In this document: piece after piece, positions 32,691 to 45,648 of the stretch
Position numbering within the stretch: position 1 is the first letter of the stretch
Layout of the letters: each line of letters begins with the position of its first letter
NCBI GenBank assembly: GCA_002803225.1
Contig: NXFV01001904.1
Coordinates: 62,001 to 126,000 of the forward strand
DNA: 64,000 nucleotides
Reading direction: 5' to 3'
From: Gamarada debralockiae
Lineage: Eukaryota > Ascomycota > Leotiomycetes > Helotiales > Hyphodiscaceae
Notes under the pieces: generated by a model
What the model was told of the DNA's origin: nothing
Databases searched by the model: none
The model's input: only the letters and a program-made list of their open reading frames with translations
Program-made: the position numbers and the translations under genes

Positions 32691-33431
32691 CTGTTGACCT
32701 TAGAATCTCTGTACTTATGGTAAGCATGCGAGATCCGGCCTACGAATATGCCAACTTCAGCTTTCTACCTCTCTGACTCTTCAACCCCTTCGAACGACCA
32801 TACCGCTGTGAAATTGAAGTTCAGTACCGATCTCAGAATCGTTCAGACCAGTTAAAGCATCATTGTCGTTTGTCCTTATCAAATGATAAGTTCCAGAGGA
32901 TAGATATTACTGGTAGTCTTTCAGTCCGTTTCCATAATTGCAAGTCCGAAAGCTGTCGTCTGTAGGCGTCTACGTGAGCGGTAAGCGCTCCCCCTGATTC
33001 AGTATTCAAACTCCAGTAAATCAGGGATAGCTTGTAGCTATCCAGTGTAACTTTCTTCAGTCGCTTGACATGGGCTGAACGCTTAATAAATTGAAGCTCA
33101 ATTGATGCATGACTCGCCGAGTTTCAGCCTCATCTTCAGCCTTGTTTGGGGCTGGTTGCTACGACAACTCCCGAGACGAGTGGAAGTCGAGCATTGAGAG
33201 CATTCGAAGCGCGCCGACGATTTCGACATACGGAGATATCGACGCGTCGACGATTACTCAATATACTAACAGCAGGTATCTGGGCATATTATTCTAGCAG
33301 TTCTACGGAAAATCAACCACTCACCGAATATCAAAAATCGACGCGACAACACATCAACAAGAAGAATCTCGCGAATCCACCCCGATGAATCCCCAATCTT
33401 GAACATTTCGCCTCCACCACAATCACTCAAG
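32691..33431. other. Promoter region of nud1
   Basis: About 740 bp between the TF relic and the nud1 start. It includes an MCB box (entered separately) and a second partial box (GACGCGAC) at about 33335. No other gene recognised. Confidence 0.4.
33242..33247. promoter_or_regulatory. Candidate MluI cell-cycle box (MCB) upstream of nud1
   Basis: Exact ACGCGT 185 bp upstream of the start of the septation scaffold gene, in a CGACGCGTCG palindrome. A cell-cycle role is inference. Confidence 0.35.
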
Positions 33432-36400
33432 ATGGACCAAGCATGGTTAGATTCGCTTTCGGAGGATTGGGTATCACAGCCGCGCTCTTCTGGTTCTCCA
33501 CCGCCGTCGCTGCCTTCTTTGACAAGCAGCACATCAACCTCCTTCCATGCACGCGTCCCATCGAGTCGCATACCTAAATACAATCCTCAGAAGAAATCAT
33601 GGACACCTGTCCGTGATAGCAGCAACAATGCCCTAGCTGAACGAAGTCTAAGCGATAACAATATTCCCCCATCCCAACGCGCAATTCGACGACCCTCCAA
33701 GCTTCACGACGAAATATCGAACACCCGTGGTCGACGTATTTCACGATCCGTTTCTGCTTCATCAGTGCAATCCGCTCCCTATGGTACAGTTCAACATAAT
33801 AAATCGGTCAGCGTGTCGCCGCATAAAGCCTCAAAAGAGACACCCGAATGGAAACGGTAAGTTATAATCATTTCTCCGGAGCAGATGCTCAGAGTCGTTC
33901 AAACAGAATGAGGGATTACGAAGTACTGAGTCCTGGTCTTTTACAGAAGACTTTTGCATGGAGATGTTGCATACGGCGAACAGCGCGATCTTTTTGCTCC
34001 TGCAGGCCTCGAATCGATCTTTTGCCCGCCACCGTCGCAGACACCTTCCCCGACCAAAGCCCATAACTTTCAAGAAGGTAGCATGCACATGCCATCAAGT
34101 CCTCCACCTTATAATTGGCAACAAAAACCCCAGGAAGAGGCAGAAGTAGAGGTAGAAGAGCAGCAAGAAGGGGAACGGAATCGGCAGCAACCACGTGCGA
34201 TGAAATATAAGCTGGCGGATATTGGTGAGAGCGAGTTCTCAGCGAGTGATCTCAGCAGGAGTAGCAGCTTTCGACCAGGTATGGCATCACTTAAGAACGA
34301 GGATCAAGACCGGGATGTTCTTTCAGACCCTTCTTCGAATTTCGAATCTTCGGCGCTGGCTGCCGCAGGCCTTATGAAAGGAGCAGTGCGTATGGTCAGT
34401 GGGCAAAGTGACATGAGGAATGAAGAATTGAGCCCTATCTACGTTGCAAGGCACAACACGGTGGATGGAGGAATCGATTACGCAGCACTGAATCTCCCAC
34501 CCGAGGAGCTACAGGAGCGTTTGGAAAAGTTACAAATCAACAGTGATGCTCAGGAGTCCAATGGCCCGGAAGATAACTCCAAAGGTCTTCCTGGAGATAT
34601 GACTGCGGAGACAGAGGATTTGGCGCACCTTGGCACTTTCGTCAACGTTCGCAGAGGTGGTCTTTCTGACGAAGGATCATTCCAGAGGCGGTTATTGAGC
34701 CCATCCTCTCTTCCAGCTATCGATGAATCAGCCCTTCTTCCCGAAGAATCCATGCAGGCAAGTACACCGAAGCAATTGCCAAACATTAAGAAAACTCGCC
34801 CATCGAACGCACATACCAATTCACAGGAAACTCAAGTTTCGCCCGCACTCCCTCGGACGCCTCAACCAAGTCCCACAAAGCCTGAAGAGAAGGCGCAAAA
34901 GAGCAGTTCCGGCAGCCCTCTCAAGCTCTTTGGCACCTACGACACTTTCACAAATCAAAAGTTACTGCGAAGACTCAGCCAGTTTGAGGAGCACTTTGAC
35001 GATGATACGGAGCAGGATATGCCATCCGCTTCCGGTCAGGAATCGACTCGTCCCGAATTAAACGAAGCTTTCGTCTCAGCATCGAGTCCGGAAAAGGCAT
35101 CACAGCGTAGCCAAGTTCGTAAGAACACTTCAAGGAAGTTTAGTAGTTTCGGAGAAGGTGAGCTGGATGGATTTCAATTCAGCGAAGGCATCTCGTACGA
35201 CTCGAATGGATCCAGTTTGCAAGACGAGGACAAGGAGAACATCTCTCTCCCGGTTCTCGATCCCGGAACGCAGACTCGATTCAGATTTCAGTTGGAACCG
35301 TCGCCAGCTCTGGAAGAAGGAGTGTCCGCGGAGCGACGAACCAAGTACATCAACGCCACGAGCACCACAAAACAAACCATCAGTGTTCGGACAACGACCC
35401 GGCCAGGCACTGACAGCTCCGAAGACCTCTCTGTTCTGCCATCATCTCAGAGAATAGAGAACCTCGAAACACCTAGGAAACGCAATGGAGATTCCGAGGG
35501 CAAACGATTGCCAAAATCCCCCCTGAAAGACCCAACACCCAAACGGCGTCGGACCTTGCAGAAGACCGAATTTATTGGTGATATGGCGGTGGATGAAGAC
35601 CTGGAGCTGGATTCGCTGAAAGACACCCATCAACAAATGCAATCTGTAATTGGCAGAAAGCGAAAAGATGCCAGGCACGGCGATGATCAGCAAGCAGCAA
35701 ATCCAAAAGTCCTTGCTATGCGACAGATCCTACGACCTCGGACACCAACTCCAAGTCAGCGTAGCAGTCAACAGCATGAGCGGACTCCACTTCACGAGGT
35801 CGATCCTGCTTCTGAGCATGAAAGACTTCAGCGGGAGAAGATTGCCAAGATCCAGGCAGAACTTGATTCCACAGATCCCCTCAAATTATCAACGGCTCTT
35901 GGAATGAGCCAGCAAATGCTTAATGACAGCCGGAAAGGTTCCGTAACGACTCAGGATTTCCTGGATGAGGCAAAGAAGATTATGGCTGGAATCAGAGGCA
36001 AAGCGAGACCAAGAAGTGGGCTGACCAGCGTCGAAGAGTCGGAGTCCGAAAACGATCGTAACAAACCTACTGAAGCTGTCACTCAAGACGATGAGCTTGA
36101 AGAATCATACCAAGAATCCACCCAAGAGCCGTTTTCCAGACCGCCAAGTAGAGAGGGCGGTGCACCGTTACCAAGGCTACCTCTCAAACAGGAGAACCCT
36201 GAGCTTTTAAATTATTTACGGAAATACCAAGAGAGGAGTGACATGGATGGCATAATTGGCTCTTCCGTAAAGTCAATTGCGGCGGCTAAGGACGCAGCAG
36301 AATCTGCCAGAGAAATTGAACGAATGACAGAAGAAACCATCTCAAGGGCGTCTGGAAGACGCACCTGCCAGGGAAACGTTATTGAGAGTGAGCCGCCCAA

Positions 36401-39290
36401 TATTCGGATCACTGAGAACCCTGAGATGCAACGAAAGCGTAAACACTCTGGCTCCTCAGGTCGCACCAATTGCGACGACCACCCCGAGACAGAGTTTCCC
36501 TCTCACGGATCAAATGCGTCATCTGGCCAGTCGACGACTCACTCTATCCCTACGGGATCATCTAGAGGCTCTGATTCTCGTCGAGTCATTGCTCCTGAAA
36601 CAGTCTCCCATCTCATACCCGAGCAACTTGCTGGAATGGTGTTCGATCATGAGAGAAATATTTGGATCAAGCGGAAGACTGTCAGTGGAACGAGTGGATC
36701 TCATAATTTCTTGCCATCGGATGAGACAGAAGATGATCCTTTTGGCGATATTCCTGATCTATCAGTTGATGAGACCCAAGAACTCCAGCGTATCAAGGCA
36801 GTTGCTGCAAAACGCAAAGAGTACGAGCGGGCTGCACAAATTAATCATGACGAGAAACGTCGCCATGTTCTCAACAGTGACCAACGATCTACGCAGGACC
36901 CCTCAAAAGCAAAAGCTGTCAATGGAGGCCCGAATCCCGAACATGAACCCTCGTCAGAGCCTTCAAAGCTCACCAGGTTTGCTTCAAGCGGTACTGTTGC
37001 GGAGACCAATACGAGGGTCACATCCTGGGATGATGATCAAGGGCCTGTTGCCAAGCAGCCATACTCTCCAGTAGCACCTCAAAATGTGCATCAGAGCTGC
37101 AAAACAACAAAGATGGAGATTCGTGAAGAGGTTGTGGAAGAAGTCGAAAGAGAGATTTCCATCAATGAGGATCGGGTGAAGCATTCGAGCCCACGACGAC
37201 GGAACGTCACAATCTCCTTCTCATCTCCGATAGCATCTGTGATCGAACCATCGCCATACGAGGACGAGAACAGCTTTGATCACGAAGTAGGTGAAGCCAG
37301 CCACGACGACGATGATGCCGAGGACTTTGAAGATGATAGTGATATCATACACAAGAGAAGCAGCAGCCAAAAGACCAATTCGATGACAAAGCGAACAGCC
37401 TTTCGGAGTACGTCGAGTCGCCTGTCACTTGGTGGTCATATATTTTCTGCTCGCCCTGTATCGAGGATTGACGAGCGCGACGAAGAATCCTTCAATAGAG
37501 ACAATGACGAGCGAAATCGAAGAAGCATCAGTGTTGTGGTTGAAGCATCTGTTCCTCCAAGGCGGCTTTCTAGCATAGTCCTTGCTACCCCACGACCAAC
37601 ACACGAAATCGGGACTCTTTCACTCACCCCCATGTCAGACTTTACCATGCACCAAGCAGATGAGTCTTTCGGTCTGGAAGTTAGTTATATTGACAGAGGC
37701 AAACGATACGTTCCTGGGAGCAATACCAAGAGAACGTTGTCGCTGTCAATTAAGGAGTTGGTCGAAAAGATTACTGAGGTCGAGCCATATGAGCCATTTT
37801 GGGAGCACATCAAAGAGATGGAGTTGAGAGACAAGCGACTCACCAACCTCCACAAGCTCGATGAGTTTTGTGAGCAGCTCGAAGAACTCGACGTATCAAA
37901 AAATCAAATCAGCCAACTCAACGGTGCCCCAAGAAGTCTTCGTCATCTCCGAATCACGCATAACTATCTTTCGGATCTTACTGCATGGGGTCATCTCAGC
38001 AATCTTCAATACATTGACGTTTCGAACAACGAGCTGGAGAGTTTGTCGGTCTTCAAGCCTTTGATCCATCTCAGGGGTCTGAGGGCTGATAACAACAAGA
38101 TCAAGTCTTTGGATGGCATTAGAAGTCTTGACGGATTACTTAGTCTGCGACTGCGAGGAAATGTGGTCGAAACGCTTGATTTTGCCGGCACCAAACTACA
38201 GCGATTGACTGACTTGGATCTCAGAAACAACAGAGTCAAGGAGGTCAAGAATCTCCATGAACTACAATGCTTGTCAACCCTCGACTTGGAGGACAACGAT
38301 CTCCCGAGCTTTTCAATGGAGTCATCTGAGCAATTGTGGCCTCTGAAGTATCTCAAGCTCAGCGGGAACAACCTGGAATCAATAGATGTCAGTCAATGTC
38401 CCAACCTACGCCTACTCTATCTCGACCGCAACCGCCTCGGCAGAGTCAATGGACTTCTAAAGACAAAGCATCTTGACAGCCTTTCCATGCGTGAGCAACA
38501 GGACGGGTCAGCCATCAACCTCGCATTTCTCGACGAAGGCTTCGAAGTCCGCAAGCTTTTCCTCTCGGGCAACCTCCTCCACGCCTTCAAACCACGCGTT
38601 GACTTCCTCAACCTCCAATACCTCGAGCTCGCCAACTGCGGACTCGAATCCTTGCCAATAGAACTCGGACAGATGCTTTCCAACACCCGGGTATTGAACT
38701 TGAACTTCAACGCACTACGAGATATTAAGCCTCTTCTTGGCATTGTTCGCTTGAAGAAGCTTCACTTGGCCGGCAACCGATTAGCGCGATTGAGGAAGAC
38801 GACAAATGTTCTGGCGCAGTTCCCGACTTTGACGTTAGTGGATCTGAGAAGCAATCCACTTACGCAAGGATTCTACTCGCCAGTGATGGAGACTCAATTG
38901 ATTAAATGCGATGGCGTTGAGATGGATGAGACGGATGGCCCCGAGCCCTTCACGCTAGGCAAGGCTAATAGGGAGAAAGATGTGAAGTATGCAGCATGTC
39001 TGGATATAGACACGAAGATGCTGAGGAGGGTGTATGAGATGTTGATGCTTCATGGGTGTTCGCGGTTAAAGACTCTTGATGGGTTGGCTGTCGACCGATC
39101 GATTTTGACTGCCAACGATAAAGTCTGGGAAGCGTTGTTGAACGCTGGAGTCGTGGAAGGAACACCAACAGCTGCAACTCAGGATGGCCATGAGGCGGAG
39201 CCTGAGAGAGAGGTGGAGGGGCGGCAGCCGGAAGCAGCTCATGAACCTGAAAAGTCGAGCATTTGGCAAGGTGAAGATAGCTTTGCGTAG
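33432..39290 (+). CDS. Nud1/Cdc11-type septation (SIN/MEN) scaffold, leucine-rich repeat
   Basis: Two exons, 33432-33856 and 33947-39290, with a 90-nt intron (GTAAGT...TTACAG); 1922 aa. Start MDQAWLDSLSEDWV is the conserved N-terminus of this family. TPEWKRRLLHGDVAYGEQRD across the splice junction is the conserved block that also confirms the intron. A long disordered middle with many SP/TP sites follows (residues ~200-1400). A leucine-rich repeat domain fills about residues 1420-1810 (CEQLEELDVSKNQISQL, NLQYIDVSNNELESL, LTDLDLRNNRVKEV). In S. pombe Cdc11 and yeast Nud1, the LRR end binds the spindle pole body and the N-terminus recruits the SIN/MEN kinase cascade. Here it should control septation and conidiation (A. 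nidulans SnaD). Intact. Confidence 0.9.
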
Positions 39291-39707
39291 GACGATGTAT
39301 TCATGACTGATGCTTGTTATGATTAAGAGCGGTCTGATTTGATGATAGCGTGGAGTTGTTTGGTTTACGGCATTGGGAAGGGATTCATTGTAGAGTTTTA
39401 TCTGATGGTATCGGTAATGGCTAAATGATACTTGATTGACTATCATAAACCACCCACGCCACTGGCTGCCTTGTAATGGCGAGGTATTGTGACGTCGAGA
39501 TCTCCAGCTGGGTTTCCTACACCTTCGCTTAAGCTCCTATCTTCATCCTTTTTCTCCTTCTCTGCTCGATTGTTGGAGGAAGGAAGCGAGACATTGTTGA
39601 ATTTCTCTCATTACCTCCTCGTCTACAGATGAGTTTCTCGGGTCTAAGCACGTCTGTTTCATGCGTCTAATGCTCCTCCCTCTAAAAGCCAAAAGTAAAA
39701 TACACAT
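39291..39707. other. Convergent 3' flanks
   Basis: About 415 bp between nud1 (plus) and the FAD oxidoreductase gene (minus). No gene recognised. It should hold both 3' UTRs. Confidence 0.45.
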
Positions 39708-41093
39708 CTAATCCTTTTTCCAGTCCTTCACAACCCTCTTCAAATACACCATAAACTTCCACAGACCCACCGCATACTCCGTATTTCCCTCCGGATCAAC
39801 GACCCGTTCGGGCCACGCAATACCCGCTGCATAAAGTCCCTTCACACTCTCTCCTGTTCCGTCTTCAAACCCTCCAGTCGTATGGTCATACTTCATCATA
39901 ATCTTCTGCCCATCTTTCTCCAGCACGGGAAGCTCGTTCTGCTTGAAACCAATCGCTTGCACCACGTGTGTGCAGCGTGGTAAATGCGTCTTGTAATCTT
40001 CCTGCTCTTTCTCTCTCGATGTAGCTATCTTATCCAAATACTTGCTAACATCGGAAGAAGGCAATTTGTCTTCTTCCAGATTTTCTTTTGCCCACACAGC
40101 GACTTCGCCTTTGAGACCCGTGTTATCGCGGAAAATCCAGCCATCGCGCTCTTCAGCATATCGTAACGGATGGCGAGTAAACCATTTTATGCGTAGCTTT
40201 GGGTGGGTGGTGGAAGCGAGATTGTAAAGGTTGCGGAGGACGAGGATGGCGCTGTGGGAGGCGCCTATTACGCCGATCGTCAGAGGCTTCTTGGATGGGA
40301 GGAGTTTGGCGAGGAGAGGTGGGTTGAGTGCTGGATCCAAACCCAATTCTTGGAATCCGGATACGGGCAGAGGTTCTGTTGCGGGGTTGGATCCAGTACA
40401 GAGGACGAGAAGGTTGGAGGAGACCATTGTTGGGCCGGGGAACTTCTCGTCTGGGGAGTTGATTTTGACGGTCCAGTTGTTGGACTGTTAAGTGTTAGGA
40501 AGTCAATTTGAATGATTTTTGGACGGTGGAACTCACATCAGACCATTGTGCGCTTGAGACAGACCCCAATTGCTTGTCTACTCCTTTTGAAGCATCCAGT
40601 CCTTTGGTGAGCATGATGCATAGATCCGCTGCTTGAGCAATGTGACATGTGTTCTCCTGTTCCAAGCCCTTGAGATGACTGTACGCATTGGGTGTAGGCG
40701 TCTCCTCTGCTATTTCCCGAAATGGCGAGACCCCTTCAGCGTACATCACAAAACGCTTGACCTTGGTATTACTGTGTTGCTGTCAGATCACATGTTCGGA
40801 TTCAGGAGAGGAGAAACCCACCTAGGAACCTCTCGATAATACTTATTCAATCTCCCACCCTGAAAGGCATGATCAACCCACAGAATAGGGGCTTTCTTCT
40901 GCTCCAACAAATTTCCCACAACAGCCACACCCGCCGGTCCAGCACCCACCACAACCACTTCATATTTCTTCTCCATCTTCCCAGCAACGCCCGAAGAGAA
41001 ACACCTCCCATACCGGTGGTATTTGGTACTGTGTCTAACTGCAGCCATTGTTTTGACTGCAAGAAAGAACCTACGACTTCGAGTGGTTGCCAT
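39708..41093 (-). CDS. FAD/NAD(P)-binding oxidoreductase, probably mitochondrial
   Basis: Three exons, 41093-40822, 40771-40537 and 40484-39708, with introns of 50 and 52 nt; 427 aa. The first 40 residues contain many Arg/Lys and Ser, no acidic residue, and GRCFSSG, which fits a mitochondrial presequence. The FAD motif [18 protein letters not shown] is at about residues 46-63, and [16 protein letters not shown] follows it. The second nucleotide site [17 protein letters not shown] (GxSxSA type, NAD(P)H) is encoded early in exon 3. VVQAIGF and the late FAD contact [13 protein letters not shown] complete the pattern. The fold is that of flavin monooxygenases and pyridine-nucleotide oxidoreductases. 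No CxxC redox pair is seen, so it is not a thioredoxin-reductase type. The substrate is unknown. A shorter start at [10 protein letters not shown] would remove the leader. Confidence 0.75.
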
Positions 41094-42224
41094 ACTGAGT
41101 GGCAGAGGGGGAGTAATTAATAACATCTTCGTCGCTGACTAGATTTCAACAAACATTGAAATATGCAAGTTTGTTGGCCTGTGGGACCGGTAATACGCAT
41201 AATATGCAGGGACCCGCTGTTGCACACTCCGAAGATAACTGATGGACTGTGCAGCAGCTGGCTGCAGAACAGAATCAAGCTGAGGGGTTTATCTTGCTCA
41301 AGTAGTGGAAGCTTGTCTGTATCCGCGGGATAAAGAACCCCCTCTAATTGGTGGTATCCCGAGAGATTAGGGAAGGTAAACAGGATACGGTGTTATCGTT
41401 GTCAATTGAGGAACTTGACCGTCAGACGATAGGATGCAGAGGTTTCCGCTAAAAGAGTCTGGGCTTAGTGTTTCGGTAAGACATCACGTGAGCCGAGCGA
41501 TTTCTCAATGTCTTCACTTGGCTTTTGACAAACTTTATTTACATGCATTGGAGTTATAAATGGAGGGTTTTATCAATGATTTCTGTTTAAAGGTCGTGTT
41601 AGGTCGCTGTTTTCAGTGATCCATAACCCAACCCCCACTTCGTCCCCGAACCGATCCATGAAACGAGATGATGTTAACGTACTATTCGATCAATGATTAC
41701 GAACTCATTTTCTCCATACACTGTCAATTCATTAATTCTAAATCTCTAAATCCAGAATGGAAATCCATTATTTTCACGAGCGTCTTAACGAAATCGAACT
41801 ACATCCCTTCTCCAGCTCGATTAGCTTGAAGTCGTCCCTTTCAACTTTGATGTCCTCTGCGCTGATTGCACTTTTGCATCTCTTGATATTGGCAGCCACG
41901 CACATGCATAAACAGTTTTCCCAGTACCAACATATCTCAATTTCGACGTCTTCCCTTGCCCCCTCATAGCCGCTTGATGTGTCTCGAATATTCTCCTTGC
42001 GAGAATAGTCGACCCCTTAAACTCTTCGGAAGTCTCTCTGTTCACTGTCAACTGCCGGCACATGAAAATACGAAGGTTGCAATAATATGCAACTTATTTT
42101 TTCGAAGAATTCCTGTAATTCGATCAGACTTTGCTAGTCACAAAATAATGCAAGACTTTACCCAACGAATACGGAGAATCGCCATCTCTTCCAGCTCCTT
42201 ACATTGAGAACAGGCCCCTAAGGC
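41094..42224. other. Intergenic, 1.1 kb
   Basis: Promoter side of the FAD oxidoreductase gene and 3' flank of the decayed LRR-like gene. Short overlapping frames at 41757-42063 are not recognised. One ATCACGTGAG word at about 41483. Confidence 0.4.
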
Positions 42225-43395
42225 TTACAGTACCGGTGTCGGCTCATATTGTCGCTTGTAATTGTTGTAGTATCGCGTTGAGTTTATTTCAAGCTCACAC
42301 AGGAGATCGGAGTTACCAAGTCCATTTGCTAGTTCCACAACGGCCTGACTCAAGACCCCGACGGAGATCTTGCGAATATTGGTAGCCGAGAAGGGAAGCT
42401 TTGGGTTGAGTGCGACGCTGAGGAGCTTGAGTGTTTGAAGCTTTGAGAGATCCGTAAGCCTAGAGAGGTGATCGCAATCGTCGTTAGGTAACCCTGAGCC
42501 TAAATTGGATATGCCTAGACCAAGAATGAGGAGCTGGATGGCTAGCCTGCAATGAGGTTTGCCTGTCGCTTCTCCCAGCTGAGTGAAGTAATCAACAATT
42601 TTCAAAGGACTCGCCCATTAAATCATGGTAGTTATCAGACTCGACGTCGAAACCCAAAGCGCGAAGTTTAGTGAATCCATTAGAACTCTAGCAATATCGA
42701 GACAAAGATCTGGGAGCTCGCCCCCAAGTTTCTTAGATCAAACTGCCTCAGGTTCGTGAAGGCGGGGTAGCTAGAGACGATAGGCCATTGAATGACCTCC
42801 TCGTCTAAGTCTACTGAATCCTGTATGCAGTACGAAACGTAGAGGTCTGTCACCTTGTAAAAGCTGCCAATTGGACATAGAGCGGTATCAGGCGTAGGAA
42901 GGCATATGCTTCAGAAGCAGTTAGTGCGTTGATTAAAAGAGAGGAAGGTAGAAGCTAGCTACCTCATTTGAACGAGACGAGATTTGCCATTTTCTCCAAG
43001 CAGTTAGACACAGAAGAAAGTTCACTGTTATGGTAAACAAAATCAACATCGAAACGTCGAGTGTGGCGCAAATATGAGGTCGAATCCAGAAGGGATAACG
43101 ATTCAAGCTCTTTCCATGAGGGGTCGTGTCGTCCACGAGGTTGATATTGCAATACAGGACAGGTATGAAGATGGCCTTCAGTGTCTTTCGAGGTGAACAA
43201 ATTTCTAAGAATTGACTTCGTCAAACCCTTCTCGTCTAGGACAAGCCATACCTCTTGTGAAAAGGGACCTTTCATGTCGCTGTTTGATAGTATCAATTAT
43301 TAGTCAGTCTGGGCCTTAACTACCTTGAAATGCAGTATCTGTCAGCAACATCCTTCTTCATCTGACAAGACTCAGACATACATTATCTTGAATAC
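42225..43395 (-). pseudogene. Decayed LRR/F-box-like gene, function unknown
   Basis: Several minus-strand blocks look like one fungal leucine-rich/F-box-type protein that no longer has a single frame. At 43356-42964 a short exon splices in frame to DMKGPFSQEVWLVLDEKGL and SWKELESLSLLDSTSYLRHT, ending at TGA in CLEKMANLVSFK. At about 42890-42680, IGSFYKVTDLYVSYC and FTNLRQFDLRNLGA are followed by a stop. At about 42680-42600, TKLRALGFDVESDNYHDLMG is in another frame. At 42605-42225, LTDLSKLQTLKLLSVALNP leads to the end. No splice sites that I found join them all. It may instead be a divergent multi-exon gene. Confidence 0.35.
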
Positions 43396-43628
43396 TCTTG
43401 CCGTCATAGGTCCGATACGGCTAGAGACGTCCTGCAAGAGAAGATGCCAGTTTCGTGCACGTATTGATGCTGTGAGTTGTTAACGGCCACAACGATGTAG
43501 GTGGCTTTGCGCGGCAACCTCGCAAGTAACAATGCCCATGAGGGCGGACGAGAGACTACTTGCGAAGAAAAAGTACTCGGATGCAAGAAAGTAATTTAGT
43601 TGTGAGACTTTTTTGGTATTTAGAGACC

Positions 43629-45264
43629 TCAACGAGATTTCTTCTGGGCAAGAACGTCTGTCTGAGCGTCCTTCCTTGCTGAAATCCCCATTGCGAAATA
43701 TACCACCCAATTCACCATCGACAATCCAGAAAGGACGAAAGGCGGCACCGGTATCCTGCCCAGCTGCTCCCTCATTACCTCACTCTGTAATGCGAGAGAA
43801 TATCCGATATCAATGCAAAGTGCAGCCAGTGTCAAGAAGAACAAGGGAATCTCGAGGAAACCCCGTCTTTCTCCTCCAGCCATGCCATCAATGATCCCAT
43901 CGAGTCTTTCCGCCATTTTGACATCTGAGAATTCCTTTTTCACTCTCTCAATGCCCGCTTTGCCCATGTTCTTGACTTCCTTCTCTGACATCTTGTGCAA
44001 GACTTTGTCCATAACTGCTGTCCACTTCTCGACATTATCGGGGGGGCAAAGCCATCCAGTCTTCCCATCCACGACTGTTTCCAGAGGCCCACCAGTATTT
44101 GCTGCCAGCACCGGAACGCCAGCTAACATAGCCTCCAACGGGACGATGCCAAAATGTTCGTTCGATGGTGTATAGACGAGGAGTTTGGCCGACTTGAGCA
44201 GCATATCTTTGAAAGCGCTCTTTACTGACAATAAGAACAGCACATCGACATCGTCCGGTACGTTTAAAGCTGTCACGATCGTCCCTGTTGTTGCAATCTT
44301 GAGGTCGAGTGATTCGGCGAGGGCTACGAGCTCCTTGTGGTACATGACATTTTCTTGTACACGGTTATCATAGCCACCTACCAATAGTCAGTCAAGTGCG
44401 TGGATTTGATCGCAACATATCACAAACCAGCAAGCACCAATCTCACACCCTTCCTGCCATGCTTCCCAAGACCGGCATAAGCCTTAATCGCAAGTCCAAT
44501 ATCCTTCTTCTTCTCAAACCGGTTGATGCTCAACAATATGTCCCTATCATTCCACGCGGGAACGATATCTTCTTCAGTCTCATCTCTCTTCGCATTCACA
44601 TTCACATTAACACACGGATAAACGATTTGTAAATCCTTCGTCCTGGCCAATTCAGGGAACACCTTCGAAACCATACTCTTTGTGAACCCCGAATTGACAC
44701 ATACTGCATCAGCAAAACCCATACTCCACTCCTCGATAAAATCAAACGGTATCCGATACGCCCTCTTCAACCATGCTGCTCGTCCTTGTGCCAGTAGCAG
44801 ATCCGGGAAGTGGCAGTAGAATAATATTCTGGTCTCAGGATACAGGAATCGTAGCCATGGCAGACCAGCGCTCAACTGATCAACAACGAAGGCATCGGGT
44901 TTGAAGGAGCTTAGTTCGGATGTGAAATATGTACCGATGATAAGGTGGAATTGTCGTAAGATTGCGCAGAGGATAGAGAATCGGGAGAGGATGGATGGTG
45001 GAATTAACCAGTTGCCGCGAACGCGTACATCGAGTGTGCCTGATACAATGGTTAGCAAGATATCTCTCAACAATTTAGGTCCGCCATACCATCTCGAGCT
45101 TCGTCGAAGCAATGCTTGGGATCGCAGTGACTTGTGAAAATAACGACCTTGTGGCCACGATTCTGTAGCCCGACAGCAGCATCAATGATCAGTCTTTCTG
45201 CGCCGCCGATACCCAAGTCGGGGTGGAAGAAGGCAATATTCTTCTTCTTTTCTGCATCTGCCAT
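43629..45264 (-). CDS. Alg2, alpha-1,3/1,6-mannosyltransferase (GT4)
   Basis: Three exons, 45264-45090, 45039-44428 and 44377-43629, with two 50-nt introns; 511 aa, the usual Alg2 length. The N-terminus has IAFFHPDLGIGGAERLIIDA, the conserved family opening. FYCHFPDLLLA and VYPCVNVN follow. The donor-binding EX7E motif is EHFGIVPLEAMLAG, and GGPLETVVDGKTGWLC is also conserved. Two hydrophobic segments near the C-terminus (IPLFFLTLAALCIDIGYSLA and SGLSMVNWVVYFAMGISA) fit the known ER association. It adds the second and third mannoses to the dolichol-linked oligosaccharide on the cytosolic ER face. An essential N-glycosylation gene; intact. Confidence 0.93.
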
Positions 45265-45648
45265 AATGCAAAGTTAGTAGAGAAATCGGGTTTAGGGCGT
45301 TGTTTGTGTTGATGATTTGCATCGACAAGTGTCCTGTCGCGAAAAAGAATTGGAGCCTCGCGTACCATCAGCCTTGCATTGGCTGGACACCTCCCCGCTG
45401 CCAATATCCACTAATCCGCGGTTTGTTAGGATTTTTGTGTTTATTATGAGATCAATTACCCAGAGAATTTCTTGTCATCTCAAATACTGAGGTCTACATA
45501 GTTTTCTTTGATTCCTTCCTAAAAGACTTTCCACTCCTCTGAATTCCTTCTCGCAAGCTTACTCGCGGCTTTTACCTCAATACTCTCTTTGCCTTATCAA
45601 TTCGATATGTCCTGGTCAAGCAACTGTATCTGACACCAACTCTATTCC
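45265..45648. other. alg2 promoter region
   Basis: About 385 bp between alg2 and the end of the Erg26-like pseudogene, both on the minus strand. Pyrimidine-rich near 45520-45600. No gene recognised. Confidence 0.4.

Noticed and set aside
43404..43710. Minus frames at 43404-43586 and 43480-43710 as an N-terminal exon of the LRR-like gene
   Set aside because: The longer one overlaps the alg2 C-terminal coding region in another frame, and I found no convincing conserved residues or in-frame join.
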